Assembly (NCBI RefSeq): GCF_046297875.1
Contig: NZ_JBKBHD010000001.1
Location: 992,001 to 1,056,000 of the forward strand
Direction of reading: 5' to 3'
DNA: 64,000 nt
Origin: Parvibaculum sp046297875
GTDB taxonomy: Bacteria > Pseudomonadota > Alphaproteobacteria > Parvibaculales > Parvibaculaceae
Shown: positions 18,004-27,034 of the stretch, one piece after another
Position numbering within the stretch: the stretch's first letter is position 1
Layout: each line of letters starts with the position of its first letter
The notes under the pieces: model-generated
Database searches by the model: none
What the model saw: the letters and a program-made list of their open reading frames with translations, nothing else
Told to the model about the DNA's origin: nothing
Program-made: the position numbers and the translations under genes

Positions 18004-19086
18004 TCATGCTTTGACGCCGGCGCCCCTTGCGGGCGCGGCTTGCGGATCGAGCGGCCAGCGGGCGCGGGGCGCGGTGTCGATCGGGTCTGTGAGGCCGAGC
18101 GCCATGCGCTCCGCCCCCGCCCAGGCGATCATGGCGCCATTATCGGTGCAGAGCTTCAAGGGGGGGACAACAAATTCGTAGCCGAAGGCATGCGCCGAAA
18201 CCATCAGCCGCTCGCGCAGCACCATATTGGCGGCCACACCGCCCGCCACGACGAGGCGGCGGTGACCGGGCGGGATCATGCCGTTGGCGGCGGCCATGGC
18301 GTTCTCGCAGCGGTCCGAGAGCACATCGGCGACCGCGATCTGGAAGGCGGCGGCGATATCGGCCTTGTCCTTGTCCGAGAGCGGTGCTTCGGCTTCCGCC
18401 AGCTGACGCACGGCGGTCTTGAGGCCTGAAAAGGAAAATTCGCAGCCCGCCCGGCCGAGCATGGGGCGCGGCAGGGCGAAGCGCGCGGCATCGCCCTCGC
18501 GCGCAATGCGCTCGACGGCGGGTCCGCCCGGATAGCCGAGCCCCATCAGCTTTGCCACCTTGTCGAATGCCTCGCCCACCGCGTCGTCGATGGTGGTGCC
18601 GAGGCGGCGATATCGGCCGACGCCCTCGACCACGAGGATCTGGCTGTGGCCGCCCGAAACGAGAAGCAGCAGATAGGGGAAGGGCAGGTCGTCCGTCAGT
18701 CTGGCGGTCAGCGCATGGCCTTCGAGGTGATTGACTGCGATGAAGGGAAGGCCGCGCGCCGCCGCGATGCCCTTTGCCGTCATCAGGCCGACGATCACGC
18801 CGCCGATGAGGCCCGGACCTGCGGTCGCCGCGATCCCGTCGAGATCGTCCCAATCCGTTCCGGCATCTTTCAGCGCGCGGGCGATGAGCCCGTCCAGATG
18901 TTCGACATGGGCGCGGGCGGCGATTTCCGGCACTACACCGCCGAAAGGCGCATGGGCCTCGATCTGGGAGAAGACGGCGTTGGAAAGGATCTCGCCCCTG
19001 CCGCCACCGGCCGGACGGCGCACGACCGCGGCTGCGGTTTCGTCGCAGCTTGTTTCGATGCCGAGAATGGTCAGGGGCCGGTTCAT
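18004..19086 (-). CDS. tsaD: tRNA threonylcarbamoyladenosine transferase TsaD
   Basis: 360-residue ASKHA-fold enzyme that moves the threonylcarbamoyl group to A37 of ANN-decoding tRNAs, with TsaB and TsaE. Start ATG at 19086 gives MNRPLTILGIETSCDETAAA. The frame continues upstream but without homology. Metal-binding HVEHL and HLEGH motifs, GPGLIGGVIVGLMTAKGIA, LLVSGGHSQ and the C-terminal CTDNGAMIAWAG are intact. It is divergent from hemC, the usual alphaproteobacterial arrangement. Confidence 0.97.
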   Translation of the reverse strand: MNRPLTILGIETSCDETAAAVVRRPAGGGRGEILSNAVFSQIEAHAPFGGVVPEIAARAHVEHLDGLIARALKDAGTDWDDLDGIAATAGPGLIGGVIVGLMTAKGIAAARGLPFIAVNHLEGHALTARLTDDLPFPYLLLLVSGGHSQILVVEGVGRYRRLGTTIDDAVGEAFDKVAKLMGLGYPGGPAVERIAREGDAARFALPRPMLGRAGCEFSFSGLKTAVRQLAEAEAPLSDKDKADIAAAFQIAVADVLSDRCENAMAAANGMIPPGHRRLVVAGGVAANMVLRERLMVSAHAFGYEFVVPPLKLCTDNGAMIAWAGAERMALGLTDPIDTAPRARWPLDPQAAPARGAGVKA

Positions 19087-19221
19087 CGAGGCTTTTCCGC
19101 CGATTTTGCCCGGGAAATGCCGGGCTTTCCCTCTCCCCTTGCGGGCGAACGGGTTATAAGGAGCCCTAGGTACGAACCGCAGGCGGGAACTCCCGCTGGC
19201 ATACAACTTCAGAGACCTTGA

Positions 19222-20148
19222 ATGCAACGCCGCTACCGCATCGGAACCCGTGGCTCGAAGCTCGCACTTGTTCAGGCGAACGAGGTGGCGCGGCGGATCG
19301 CGCTTGCCGCCCATGCACCTGTGGACGAGGTGACGGAGATCGTCGTCATCAGCACGCAGGGCGACCGGGTGCAGGACCGCGCCTTGTCCGAGATCGGCGG
19401 CAAGGGGCTCTTCACGCAGGAAATCGAGGAGCAGCTTCTCGATGCGCGGATCGACGTCGCCGTCCATTCGATGAAGGACATGCCGACCGAGCTGCCGGAC
19501 GGGCTCACGATCGATTGCCTGCTGGAGCGGGAAGACCCGCGCGATGCCTTCATCTCGTTGAAGGCGCCCTCGCTTGCGGCACTTCCTTCCGGCTCGAAAG
19601 TCGGCACCTCGTCGCTCCGCCGGGCGGCGCAACTCAAAGCGAAGCGGCCCGATCTCGAGGTGGTGCCGTTTCGCGGCAATGTCGACACGCGGCTGCAGAA
19701 GCTCGCCGATGGCGTCGCGGATGCAACCTTTCTTGCGGTCGCGGGGCTGAACCGCATGGGCCTGTCGGCACGCATCACCGCGCCCATCGCGCCGGAGGAG
19801 ATGCTGCCTGCCGTTGCGCAGGGCGCGATCGGCATCGAGCGGCGCGAAGGCGACGACGAGGCCTTTCACCTGCTGCAGAAAATTCATGACGCGGAAACAG
19901 GCTTGCGCGTCGCGGCGGAGCGCGCGCTCCTTGCCGTTCTTGACGGCTCCTGCCGGACGCCGATTGCGGCGCTTGCGGAAATCTCGGGCGAGCGGATGCG
20001 GCTGCGCGGCATGGTGCTGACGCCGGATGGCAAGGAAGTCATTGAGACGGAGCGCGAGGGACTTGCGCAAGACGCGGTGGCGCTCGGGCAGGATGCGGGC
20101 GAGGAACTCAAATCCCGCGCGGGCCCGAATTTCTTTTCCGGTGTGTGA
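19222..20148 (+). CDS. hemC: Hydroxymethylbilane synthase (porphobilinogen deaminase)
   Basis: 308-residue enzyme joining four porphobilinogens into hydroxymethylbilane for haem and corrinoid synthesis. IGTRGSKLALVQANEVA opens the protein. VAVHSMKDMPTELP holds the catalytic region, VGTSSLRRAAQLKA binds substrate, and Cys244 in LDGSCRTPIAALAE carries the dipyrromethane cofactor. First gene of a haem operon; hemD follows with overlapping codons. Confidence 0.97.
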   Translation: MQRRYRIGTRGSKLALVQANEVARRIALAAHAPVDEVTEIVVISTQGDRVQDRALSEIGGKGLFTQEIEEQLLDARIDVAVHSMKDMPTELPDGLTIDCLLEREDPRDAFISLKAPSLAALPSGSKVGTSSLRRAAQLKAKRPDLEVVPFRGNVDTRLQKLADGVADATFLAVAGLNRMGLSARITAPIAPEEMLPAVAQGAIGIERREGDDEAFHLLQKIHDAETGLRVAAERALLAVLDGSCRTPIAALAEISGERMRLRGMVLTPDGKEVIETEREGLAQDAVALGQDAGEELKSRAGPNFFSGV

Positions 20149-20153
20149 GTGAA

Positions 20154-20861
20154 ATGCGGCTCCTCGTCACGCGGCCCGAACGGGAGAGCCAGGCGCTTGC
20201 CGCTGAGCTTCGTGCGCGCGGCCATGAAGTGACGATCGCGCCGCTGCTTTCAATCCGCTATCTTGATGGTGTCAGTTTGCCGAAGCGCGACTGGCAGGCG
20301 CTTCTGGTGACGAGCGCAAATGGCGCGCGGGCGCTCGGGCGGATCGCCGAGGCCGACTTGAAAAGGATTCCGGTGCTTGCGGTCGGCGAGGCCAGCGCGG
20401 CGGCGGCGCGTGCCGAAGGTTTCGCGAATGTCCGGGCAGCGGAAGGCGATGTCCACACGCTCGATGCGCTGGCCGCGCGCGTGCTCGACCCGGCGAAGGG
20501 CCCGCTCTTCCATGCGGCGGGAAGTGTTCTCGCCGGCGATCTGAAAGCGATGCTCGAGGCGCGCGGCTTCGAAGTGGAGCGGCTTGCACTTTACGAAGCG
20601 GAGAAACAGGATCTGCCGCAGGACGTGCTCGATGCGCTGAAGGACGGACAGATCGGCGGCGTGCTGTTCTTCTCGCCGCGCACGGCAGGGCAGTTTGCCG
20701 CGCTGATCCGGGCGGCGGGTCTGCCCTCGTCTCTTGGCGGGGTCACGGCCTATTGTCTTTCCGCGGCCGTGGCGGGCGAGCTTGCCGGGCTCGGCTTCCG
20801 CACGGTCCAGATCGCGGCGGAACCCTCGCTTAAGTCGCTCACGGCGCTTATTTCCGCCTGA
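20154..20861 (+). CDS. hemD: Uroporphyrinogen-III synthase
   Basis: 235 residues from ATG at 20154 (MRLLVTRPERESQALA). A GTG at 20145 forming a GTGA overlap with hemC would add three residues. HemD cyclises hydroxymethylbilane with inversion of ring D. The fold's two Rossmann-like domains are seen as LLVTSANGARALGRI and GVLFFSPRTAGQFAALI, with AYCLSAAVAGELAGLGFRTVQIA near the end. Sequence divergence is normal for this family, and position after hemC confirms it. Confidence 0.92.
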   Translation: MRLLVTRPERESQALAAELRARGHEVTIAPLLSIRYLDGVSLPKRDWQALLVTSANGARALGRIAEADLKRIPVLAVGEASAAAARAEGFANVRAAEGDVHTLDALAARVLDPAKGPLFHAAGSVLAGDLKAMLEARGFEVERLALYEAEKQDLPQDVLDALKDGQIGGVLFFSPRTAGQFAALIRAAGLPSSLGGVTAYCLSAAVAGELAGLGFRTVQIAAEPSLKSLTALISA

Positions 20862-20948
20862 TTTTTCCCCGAAGTTCAGCCTGACCCGGCGCTTTGCCTT
20901 CTTTATAGTGTGGCCGAGCGGCGGACCCACCCCCCGGAAGGCCTTGCG

Positions 20949-22217
20949 ATGAGCGATTCAGAGAACAGGAACGGCAACTCACCCGAAGAGGGCGAGGCCG
21001 AATATCTGAAACCGGAACCGGGCGCGCGCGACAGCCGCCCGCAGAGCAATCGCAAGGAGGCGCCGGTACTCGATGGTGTCGCCGAAGAAGTGGCGGATGA
21101 GGACAAGTCCGCGTCCGGCCAGAAGCCGGACGAGGCGAAGCCGGCGAACCGCACCATGCGCGGCAACTCGAACCTGCTTGTTGCCGGCGGTGCGGGCATT
21201 GGCGGTGCGGCGGCCATGCTGATCGGAATGTTCGCGCTCGGCGTGCTTCCGGCCGCAGAGCAGGATGACAGCCAGATCGCCGCGCTTTCCGAGCGCGTTG
21301 CGGAAATCGAGACATCGGGCGCTGCTGCCGCGCGGTCCGCCTCGGAACAGGCCGATCAATTGAGCCAGAGACTCGGCTCGCTCGAGGGTCAGCTTGCAGC
21401 CCTTGCCGAAGCGCCGGACAGTGCCGCGGCGACAAGCGAGCGCATCGACAATGTTGGCGGCGAGGTGAGCGATCTCAAATCGGTGCTTGGCGATACGCGC
21501 GAAAATGTAGCCTCGCTGCAGCAGGCGCTTTCCGCCCTTGAGGGGCGGTTGCCACCCGAGGGGCTCGGAGCGCGGGTGGAGGGTGTCGATGCGCTGGTGA
21601 AGGCGCTCGATATCCGTCTTGCGGCGCTGCTGCCGGAAGTCGAGAAAATGGAAGCGCGGGTGGCCGCGCTCGAGGAGAAGGAAGAAGACCCCGATGCGGC
21701 TGCGCGCGCCGCGCTCGGCCTTGCGCTCGCCAATCTCGCGCGCGCCGCCGAAAGCGCAGGCAGCTTCGAGACGGAACTTCTCGTCATGCGCCAGTTCCTT
21801 CCCGATCAGCCTGAACTTGCAGGGCTGACGGAAGCGGCAAGAGATGGCGTACCGACGCGCGCTGCGCTGGAAGCGCGCTTTCCTTCGCTGGCGCAATCGA
21901 TATTCGATGCGGAGCGGCGCGCGGATGAAGACGGGCTCTGGGCGCGCTTCGTCGCCAATGCGAAATCGCTGGTGACGATCAGGCGCACGGGCGAAATTTC
22001 CGGCGACACGACGGAAGCGGTCGTCGCGCGCATGGAAGAACGTCTCAAGGTGCATGACCTTGGCGGCGCGGTGGCGCAAGCGGAAACGCTTGCCGGTCCG
22101 GCGGCGGAAGCGGCGGCGCCCTGGCTCGCCGATGCGAAGGCGCGGCTCGAAACCGACCGGCTGGTGCGCGAGCTGAGCGCGCGGCTTGCGGGCGAGCTTG
22201 CAGCGGCGAGGGGCTGA
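20949..22217 (+). CDS. Mitofilin/Mic60-like inner-membrane protein (COG4223)
   Basis: 422 residues from ATG at 20949. A long acidic, disordered N-terminus of about 75 residues leads to one membrane helix (LLVAGGAGIGGAAAMLIGMF), then a long periplasmic coiled coil with many Ala, Glu and Ser heptads, such as VAEIETSGAAAARSASEQAD. The end is a mitofilin-signature helical domain (LARAAESAGSFETELLVMR and later LAGPAAEAAAPWLADA). Alphaproteobacterial Mic60 homologues lie between hemD and hemY and shape membranes. The position matches. Confidence 0.85.
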   Translation: MSDSENRNGNSPEEGEAEYLKPEPGARDSRPQSNRKEAPVLDGVAEEVADEDKSASGQKPDEAKPANRTMRGNSNLLVAGGAGIGGAAAMLIGMFALGVLPAAEQDDSQIAALSERVAEIETSGAAAARSASEQADQLSQRLGSLEGQLAALAEAPDSAAATSERIDNVGGEVSDLKSVLGDTRENVASLQQALSALEGRLPPEGLGARVEGVDALVKALDIRLAALLPEVEKMEARVAALEEKEEDPDAAARAALGLALANLARAAESAGSFETELLVMRQFLPDQPELAGLTEAARDGVPTRAALEARFPSLAQSIFDAERRADEDGLWARFVANAKSLVTIRRTGEISGDTTEAVVARMEERLKVHDLGGAVAQAETLAGPAAEAAAPWLADAKARLETDRLVRELSARLAGELAAARG

Positions 22218-22218
22218 C

Positions 22219-23754
22219 ATGCTTCGTGCGCTTTACACATTTCTCATCATCGCGGTTCTGAGCGGCATCGCGATCTGGCTTGCCGACAATCCGGGCGAGC
22301 TTGTCATGCAGTGGCGCGGCTATGAGATCCGCACGAGCTTCGTGATCGGCGTGGCGGCGATGGCGCTTGCGGCCTTTCTCGCGCTCTTCGTCTACCGGAT
22401 CGTGGTGAGTTTCATCGAAACACCGGCCAGCGTATCGGCCTTTCTCGAAAAGCGCCGCCAGCAGAAGGGTTTTCTCGCGCTGTCGCGCGGCATGGTGGCG
22501 GTCGCCGCCGGCGATGCGGGCGATGCGAAACGCTATGCCGCACAGGCACACAAGCTGCTCGATGCGCCGCCGCTGACGCTGCTCCTCGCCGCGCAGGCGG
22601 CACAGCTCGAAGGCGACGAGGCAGGCGCGACCGGATATTTCGAAGAGATGCTCGGTGCGCCGGAGACGGAGTTTCTGGGTCTTCGCGGTCTTTTCATCCA
22701 GGCGCGGCGCGCGGGCGACCGCGACAAGGCGCTTGGCCACGCAAGGCGCGCCTTCGAGCTGAGACCGCAGACGCCCTGGGCGGCGCAAGCCGTGTTCGAG
22801 ATCGAGGCCGCGGAAGAAGACTGGGACGCTGCGCTGAAAACGCTAGACCGGACTGTCAGCGCGAAGCTCATGCCGCGCAACGATGCGCGCCGCCGCCGCG
22901 CCGTGCTGCTCGCGGCAAAGGCGATGACGGCGGAGGAAGCTGCGCGGATGCAGGCGGGCGAAGCGCGAGACGCCGCGCTTCAAGAGGCCGCGAAGCTTGC
23001 GGCGGAAGCCGTTTCGCTCGAACCGCAATTCGCGCCTGTGGTGGCCCTTGCCGCGCGGCTTCATGCAGAGACGGGAAAATTCCGCAAGGGCTTGAAACTG
23101 ATCGAGGATGCCTGGCGAAGCGAACCGCATCCCGATCTCGCCGATGTCTGGCTCGACATGATCGAAGGCGAGACGGGCTATGACCGGTCGGCGCGGGCGG
23201 CAAGCCTCGCAGCGCGCAACCCCGATCACATCGAAAGCCATATTCTTGTGGCGCGGGGCGCCATCGGCGCGCGCGACTGGAAGGCGGCGCGGTCGGCGCT
23301 CTCGGCCTATGTGGGACCGGCGGCGAGCGAAGTGCCGACGCAGCGCATCTGTGAATTGATGGCCGAGATCGAGGAAGGCGAGTTCGGCGACCGGGGCGCG
23401 GCGCGCGGCTGGCTTGCCCGTGCGCTGCATGCGCCGGAAGACCCGCAATGGACGGGCACCGGCTACCGCGCGCATCGCTGGTCGCCGATCAATCCGGCGA
23501 CGGGCGAGTTCGACGGGCTCAGCTGGATGGTTGTGGCGAGTGCGCCTTCGGCCACGCTGGCGGCTGCTGCGGTGCCTCATTCCGCGCCTGTCCCGGCGGT
23601 GGAGGCTGGAGAGGATGCCGTGTCCGAAGCCGAAACAGCCGTGGAGAAGCCGGGCGAGGTGCTTGTATTCCGGCCGCCGCTCCCCGATGATCCGGGGCCT
23701 GACGATGAGGCGGGTGATGGGGCCGGCGAGGCCCAGGGGGAACGCAAATGGTAA
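22219..23754 (+). CDS. HemY-like TPR membrane protein
   Basis: 511 residues. Two N-terminal membrane helices (ALYTFLIIAVLSGIAIWLA and FVIGVAAMALAAFLALFVYR) flank the HemY_N motif DNPGELVMQWRGYEIRT. About 350 residues of tetratricopeptide-like helices follow (for example ALGHARRAFELRPQTPWAA), then a Pro/Glu/Asp-rich tail. The family lies in haem operons and is needed for late haem steps in some bacteria; it is not the protoporphyrinogen oxidase called HemY in Bacillus. It starts one base after the Mic60 stop, and its stop overlaps the next gene by seven bases. Confidence 0.9.
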   Translation: MLRALYTFLIIAVLSGIAIWLADNPGELVMQWRGYEIRTSFVIGVAAMALAAFLALFVYRIVVSFIETPASVSAFLEKRRQQKGFLALSRGMVAVAAGDAGDAKRYAAQAHKLLDAPPLTLLLAAQAAQLEGDEAGATGYFEEMLGAPETEFLGLRGLFIQARRAGDRDKALGHARRAFELRPQTPWAAQAVFEIEAAEEDWDAALKTLDRTVSAKLMPRNDARRRRAVLLAAKAMTAEEAARMQAGEARDAALQEAAKLAAEAVSLEPQFAPVVALAARLHAETGKFRKGLKLIEDAWRSEPHPDLADVWLDMIEGETGYDRSARAASLAARNPDHIESHILVARGAIGARDWKAARSALSAYVGPAASEVPTQRICELMAEIEEGEFGDRGAARGWLARALHAPEDPQWTGTGYRAHRWSPINPATGEFDGLSWMVVASAPSATLAAAAVPHSAPVPAVEAGEDAVSEAETAVEKPGEVLVFRPPLPDDPGPDDEAGDGAGEAQGERKW

Positions 23755-24797
23755 AACGTCTGCTGGCGGGCACGGTCACGCTGATCGTGCTGGCATTTCT
23801 GGTGATCGTCATTTCGGTCGTCCGCTTCGACGTGCCGCGCGAACAGCTTGTCGGCAAGTATGCGGGCGGCGCCTCGCAATTCGCGACGCTGCCTTCGGGC
23901 GCGAGTGCGCATGTCCGCGACGAGGGCAATGCGGATGGGCCGGTGCTTGTGCTCATTCACGGCTCGAATGCCTCGCTCCATACCTGGGAGCCCTGGGTGG
24001 CGGAACTCGGCGGCACATACCGGATCGTCAGCATGGACCTGCCGGGCCACGGGCTCACGGGCCGGGTGCCCGGCGACGATTATTCGCGCGAAGCAATGGC
24101 CGCTTTCGTGATCGAGATCATGGATGCGCTTGATATCGACCGTTTCGCGGTCGGCGGCAATTCGATGGGCGGTGGCGTCTCGGCCATGATCGCGCTTGAA
24201 AACCCTGAGCGCGTCTCTGCGCTGCTGCTTGTCAATTCGGCGGGTATTCCGGTCGAGCGCGATGCGAATGACGTGCCGCTTGCCTTCCGTCTCGCGGGCA
24301 TGCCGGTCATCAGCAAGGTGATGCGCTATGTGCTGCCGCGCTCGGTGGTCGAGGAGGGGTTGAAGAAGGTCTTTGTCGATCAGTCGAAGGTGACGGACGA
24401 TATGGTGGCGCGCTATCTCGACCTCGCCCTTCACGAAGGCAATCGCGACGCAACGCGGATCCGCTTCTCGCAGAATGCGGCGCGGGACGAGGCGGCCTTC
24501 GCGGCCCGGCTTGGCGAGATTTCGATGCCCACACTCATCATGTGGGGCGACCAGGACGGGTTGATCCCGGTGGCGGCCGCACATGAGTTCAAGGCGCGCA
24601 TTCCCCATGCCGAACTCGTGATCTATGAAAATGTCGGCCATGTGCCGATGGAGGAAGTGCCGGAAGAGAGTGCTGCCGCCGTCGCCGCCTTCCTCGCCGG
24701 GGCGCTGGCACCTGCCGCCGGAGCGCCTGCCCCCGCCGAGGAGGCGCCGGCCGAGGCGGCAGAAGAAGAGGTTGGCGAGGAGGCCGGGGCCGAATAA
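23748..24797 (+). CDS. Membrane-anchored alpha/beta hydrolase with acidic tail
   Basis: 349 residues. An N-terminal helix, LLAGTVTLIVLAFLVIVISV, anchors an alpha/beta hydrolase domain that is probably periplasmic. Oxyanion HGSNASLHTW, nucleophile GGNSMGGGVSAMIA, acid region IMWGDQDGLIPVAAA and His in NVGHVPMEEVPEES give a complete triad. The last 35 residues are an Ala/Pro/Glu tail with no hydrophobic residues of note. Its ATG overlaps hemY by seven bases, suggesting coupling. Substrate unknown; resemblance is to esterase/epoxide-hydrolase-like members. Confidence 0.85.
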   Translation: MVKRLLAGTVTLIVLAFLVIVISVVRFDVPREQLVGKYAGGASQFATLPSGASAHVRDEGNADGPVLVLIHGSNASLHTWEPWVAELGGTYRIVSMDLPGHGLTGRVPGDDYSREAMAAFVIEIMDALDIDRFAVGGNSMGGGVSAMIALENPERVSALLLVNSAGIPVERDANDVPLAFRLAGMPVISKVMRYVLPRSVVEEGLKKVFVDQSKVTDDMVARYLDLALHEGNRDATRIRFSQNAARDEAAFAARLGEISMPTLIMWGDQDGLIPVAAAHEFKARIPHAELVIYENVGHVPMEEVPEESAAAVAAFLAGALAPAAGAPAPAEEAPAEAAEEEVGEEAGAE

Positions 24798-24899
24798 GGC
24801 TCCGGCGCGGGTTTGCCCCTTTTCTCCCTGTTGCCAAAGGCATCAGGGCGGGGTATCTGAGGGGCCCTTGCGGACAGGCGCCTTGCCGCCTGTCCCGGC

Positions 24900-24975
24900 G
24901 CCGCTTTAGCTCAGTTGGTAGAGCACCTCATTCGTAATGAGGGGGTCAGGTGTTCGAGTCACCTAAGCGGCACCA
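24900..24975 (+). tRNA. tRNA-Thr (anticodon CGT)
   Basis: 76-base cloverleaf: GCCGCTT pairs with AAGCGGC, the D arm is GCTC...GAGC, the anticodon arm is CCTCA-TTCGTAA-TGAGG with CGT at 34-36, and the T arm is AGGTG-TTCGAGT-CACCT. CCA is encoded. Reads ACG codons. Confidence 0.95.
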
Positions 24976-25099
24976 TTTTCAATCCATGAATCGCGATGTG
25001 TGCTGGTTTCGGGCCGCGGCGGACCTTAAAGTCCGCGCGGGCTCAGGGGCGGTTGCAGCCGGATGCCGGCTTGCCCTCGATGTGAGATGAGGTTTTCCG

Positions 25100-26524
25100 A
25101 TGAGCGATATTCCGTCTGGCAAACTCGCAGGCTTCAAAGGCCGCATGGTGATGGTCGGCTTCGGGAGTATCGGGCAGGGCGTGCTGCCGCTGATCCTCCG
25201 GCACCTCGAGATCGCGCCGTCGCAAATCTCGATCGTCACGGCCGACGAGATGGGCCGCGAGGAAGCGGAAGCCTATGGCGTCTCGTTCACGGTGACGCCG
25301 CTCCGCCAGGGCAATTATCTCTCGGTTCTCGACCCGCTGCTTGGGTCCGGGGATTTTCTGGTCAACCTCTCGGTCGATGTGTCGAGCCTTGCGCTTGTCG
25401 AGTTCTGCCGCTCGAAGGGTGCGCTCTATCTCGACACCTGCATCGAGCCCTGGAGCGGGCAATATACCGACACCAAGCGCCCGCCCTCGCAGCGTTCGAA
25501 CTATGCGCTGCGTGAAGCGGCGCTGGCGCTGAAGCGGAAATATGAGGGCGGGCCGACGGCGGTTCTCACGCATGGTGCCAATCCCGGCCTCGTCTCGCAT
25601 TTCGTGAAGCAGGCGCTGATCGATATTGCGCGCGATACGGGCGTGAAGGCGGAGGTGCCGAAAAGCCGCGCCGAATGGGCATCTCTCGCGTCGCGGCTCG
25701 GCGTCAAGGTCATTCATGTCGCCGAGCGCGACACGCAGGTTTCGCCAATTCCTAAAGCGATCGGCGAATTCGTGAATACATGGTCGGTCGACGGCTTCGT
25801 CGGCGAAGGCTGCCAGCCGGCCGAGCTTGGCTGGGGCACACATGAGCGGCAGATGCCGCCCGACGGCCAGTCCCATGCCGAAGGCTCGCGCTGCGCGATC
25901 TATCTGACAAGGCCCGGCGCCTCGACCCGGGTCAGAAGCTGGACGCCGAATGAGGGCCCCTATCATGGCTGGCTCATCACGCATGGCGAGTCGATCTCGC
26001 TTGCCGACTATCTGACGGTGACGGAAGGCGGCACGGCGAAATACCGCCCGACCGTGCATTACGCCTATCACCCCTGCCATGTCGCCGTGCTGTCGCTGCA
26101 TGAGCTGGCGGGCAAGAACTGGAAGATGCAGAAGCACAAGCGCCTGATGATGGATGAAATCTCGGAGGGCATGGACGAGCTTGGCGTGCTGCTGATGGGC
26201 CATGCGAAAGGCGCCTACTGGTATGGCTCGCAGCTCACCATCGAGGAGGCGCGGGCCTCGGCACCGCACAACAATGCGACGAGCCTTCAGGTAACGGTGG
26301 CGGTGCTGTCGGGCATCGTCTGGGCGCTGGAAAACCCGGACCGCTGGGTGACGGAGCCGGAAGAAATGGATTTCGAGCGCATTCTCGAGATCGCCCGGCC
26401 CTATCTTGGAAAGATGGTGGGGGCCTATAGCGACTGGACACCGCTCCTCGACCGCGGGCTGCTCTTCCCGGAGGTTATCGATGAGGACGATCCCTGGCAG
26501 TTCAGGAATTTCCGCGTCGTCTGA
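25100..26524 (+). CDS. hss: Homospermidine synthase
   Basis: 474-residue NAD-dependent enzyme that makes sym-homospermidine from putrescine, or from putrescine and spermidine, a common alphaproteobacterial polyamine route. The N-terminal Rossmann motif MVMVGFGSIGQGVLPLIL is followed by SLDVSSLAL-type VDVSSLALVEFCRS, HGANPGLVSHFVKQAL, and the family-specific CQPAELGWGTHERQMP and YAYHPCHVAVLSLHEL. Full length. Stand-alone gene between tRNA-Thr and a strong terminator. A CGGAC...GTCCG hairpin at about 25020-25040 lies in its leader or ends the tRNA transcript. Confidence 0.95.
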   Translation: MSDIPSGKLAGFKGRMVMVGFGSIGQGVLPLILRHLEIAPSQISIVTADEMGREEAEAYGVSFTVTPLRQGNYLSVLDPLLGSGDFLVNLSVDVSSLALVEFCRSKGALYLDTCIEPWSGQYTDTKRPPSQRSNYALREAALALKRKYEGGPTAVLTHGANPGLVSHFVKQALIDIARDTGVKAEVPKSRAEWASLASRLGVKVIHVAERDTQVSPIPKAIGEFVNTWSVDGFVGEGCQPAELGWGTHERQMPPDGQSHAEGSRCAIYLTRPGASTRVRSWTPNEGPYHGWLITHGESISLADYLTVTEGGTAKYRPTVHYAYHPCHVAVLSLHELAGKNWKMQKHKRLMMDEISEGMDELGVLLMGHAKGAYWYGSQLTIEEARASAPHNNATSLQVTVAVLSGIVWALENPDRWVTEPEEMDFERILEIARPYLGKMVGAYSDWTPLLDRGLLFPEVIDEDDPWQFRNFRVV

Positions 26525-26553
26525 GGGCCGCTCTCATTTCATTTTGTAAACAG

Positions 26554-26590
26554 AAAGGCCGTGCCCCGCGGAGGGTACGGCCTTTCGCCT
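26554..26590 (+). terminator. Rho-independent terminator after hss
   Basis: AAAGGCCGTGCCC (26554-26566) pairs with GGGTACGGCCTTT (26573-26585), with one G-T pair and a six-base loop, followed by CGCCTTTGG. The run is only moderately T-rich, but the stem is long and lies 30 bases after the stop. Confidence 0.75.
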
Positions 26591-26702
26591 TTGGGTGGTC
26601 CGCCGCCTCTGTTCGTACTGGGGAAGGCAACCCTCAGCAGGCGTGGCGGCGGGCCGCCCTTAGAGTCTTGCCGCGTTTCCTGACGGCGAACCGGATTTCA
26701 TT

Positions 26703-26730
26703 TCATCCGGCACTTCTCATCCGGCACTTC
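26703..26730. repeat. Perfect tandem repeat, 14 bp x 2
   Basis: TCATCCGGCACTTC occurs twice in direct succession, immediately downstream of the YRG micro-protein gene. No wider array and no further copy in view. Confidence 0.8.
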
Positions 26731-26743
26731 GCCTGGAATCGCT

Positions 26744-26917
26744 CTAGCGCTGCGGCACACCGCGATAGCGAAGGCCGGCGCGGTTCGCCTGCGGCTTGCC
26801 CTTCGGGGCGCCGGCGGAGTGATGGCTCGCGCCGCGATAGCTGAGGATTGTGTCCTTGGCGGGGGCTTCATGCTTGCCGCCCGCGTGATGCGCGCCCCTG
26901 TAGGTGAGATCGATCAT
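26744..26917 (-). CDS. Small protein with three YRG motifs (DUF4278-like)
   Basis: 57 residues from ATG at 26917, with AAGGGAA about nine bases upstream. The motifs are evenly spaced: LTYRGAHH (residues 4-11), LSYRGASHH (25-33) and LRYRGVPQR (49-57). Gly/His/Lys/Pro-rich linkers lie between them. The (L)xYRG(V) core recalls DUF4278 proteins, seen mostly in cyanobacteria as single copies. Very basic, no membrane helix. Divergent from the RHH-PII gene, 235 bases away, so they may share control. Function unknown. Confidence 0.6.
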   Translation of the reverse strand: MIDLTYRGAHHAGGKHEAPAKDTILSYRGASHHSAGAPKGKPQANRAGLRYRGVPQR

Positions 26918-26991
26918 GGTTCTGTTCCCTTGTGTCCGTTGGCCTTGTCTGCCTGTGCTGTACCCGTCTCTTGATGTTCAAAATGCGTAAC

Positions 26992-27034
26992 ATGTGTAAG
27001 TTTGTCAATACGCTCAAACGGAGCAGTTACACAT
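26992..27034. promoter_or_regulatory. Inverted TTACACAT pair in the YRG / RHH-PII divergent region
   Basis: ATGTGTAA (26992-26999) and TTACACAT (27027-27034) are perfect 8-base inverted copies. Their centres are 35 bases apart, in an AT-rich stretch of an otherwise GC-rich 235 bp intergenic region. The first site extends as the near-palindrome TAACATGTGTAA. They sit upstream of the gene for a ribbon-helix-helix protein, a class that commonly binds short inverted or repeated sites. Candidate operators only. Confidence 0.4.

Noticed and set aside
19087..20070. Extension of the tsaD frame upstream to 20070
   Set aside because: The extra 328 residues are antisense to hemC; TsaD homology starts at ATG 19086.
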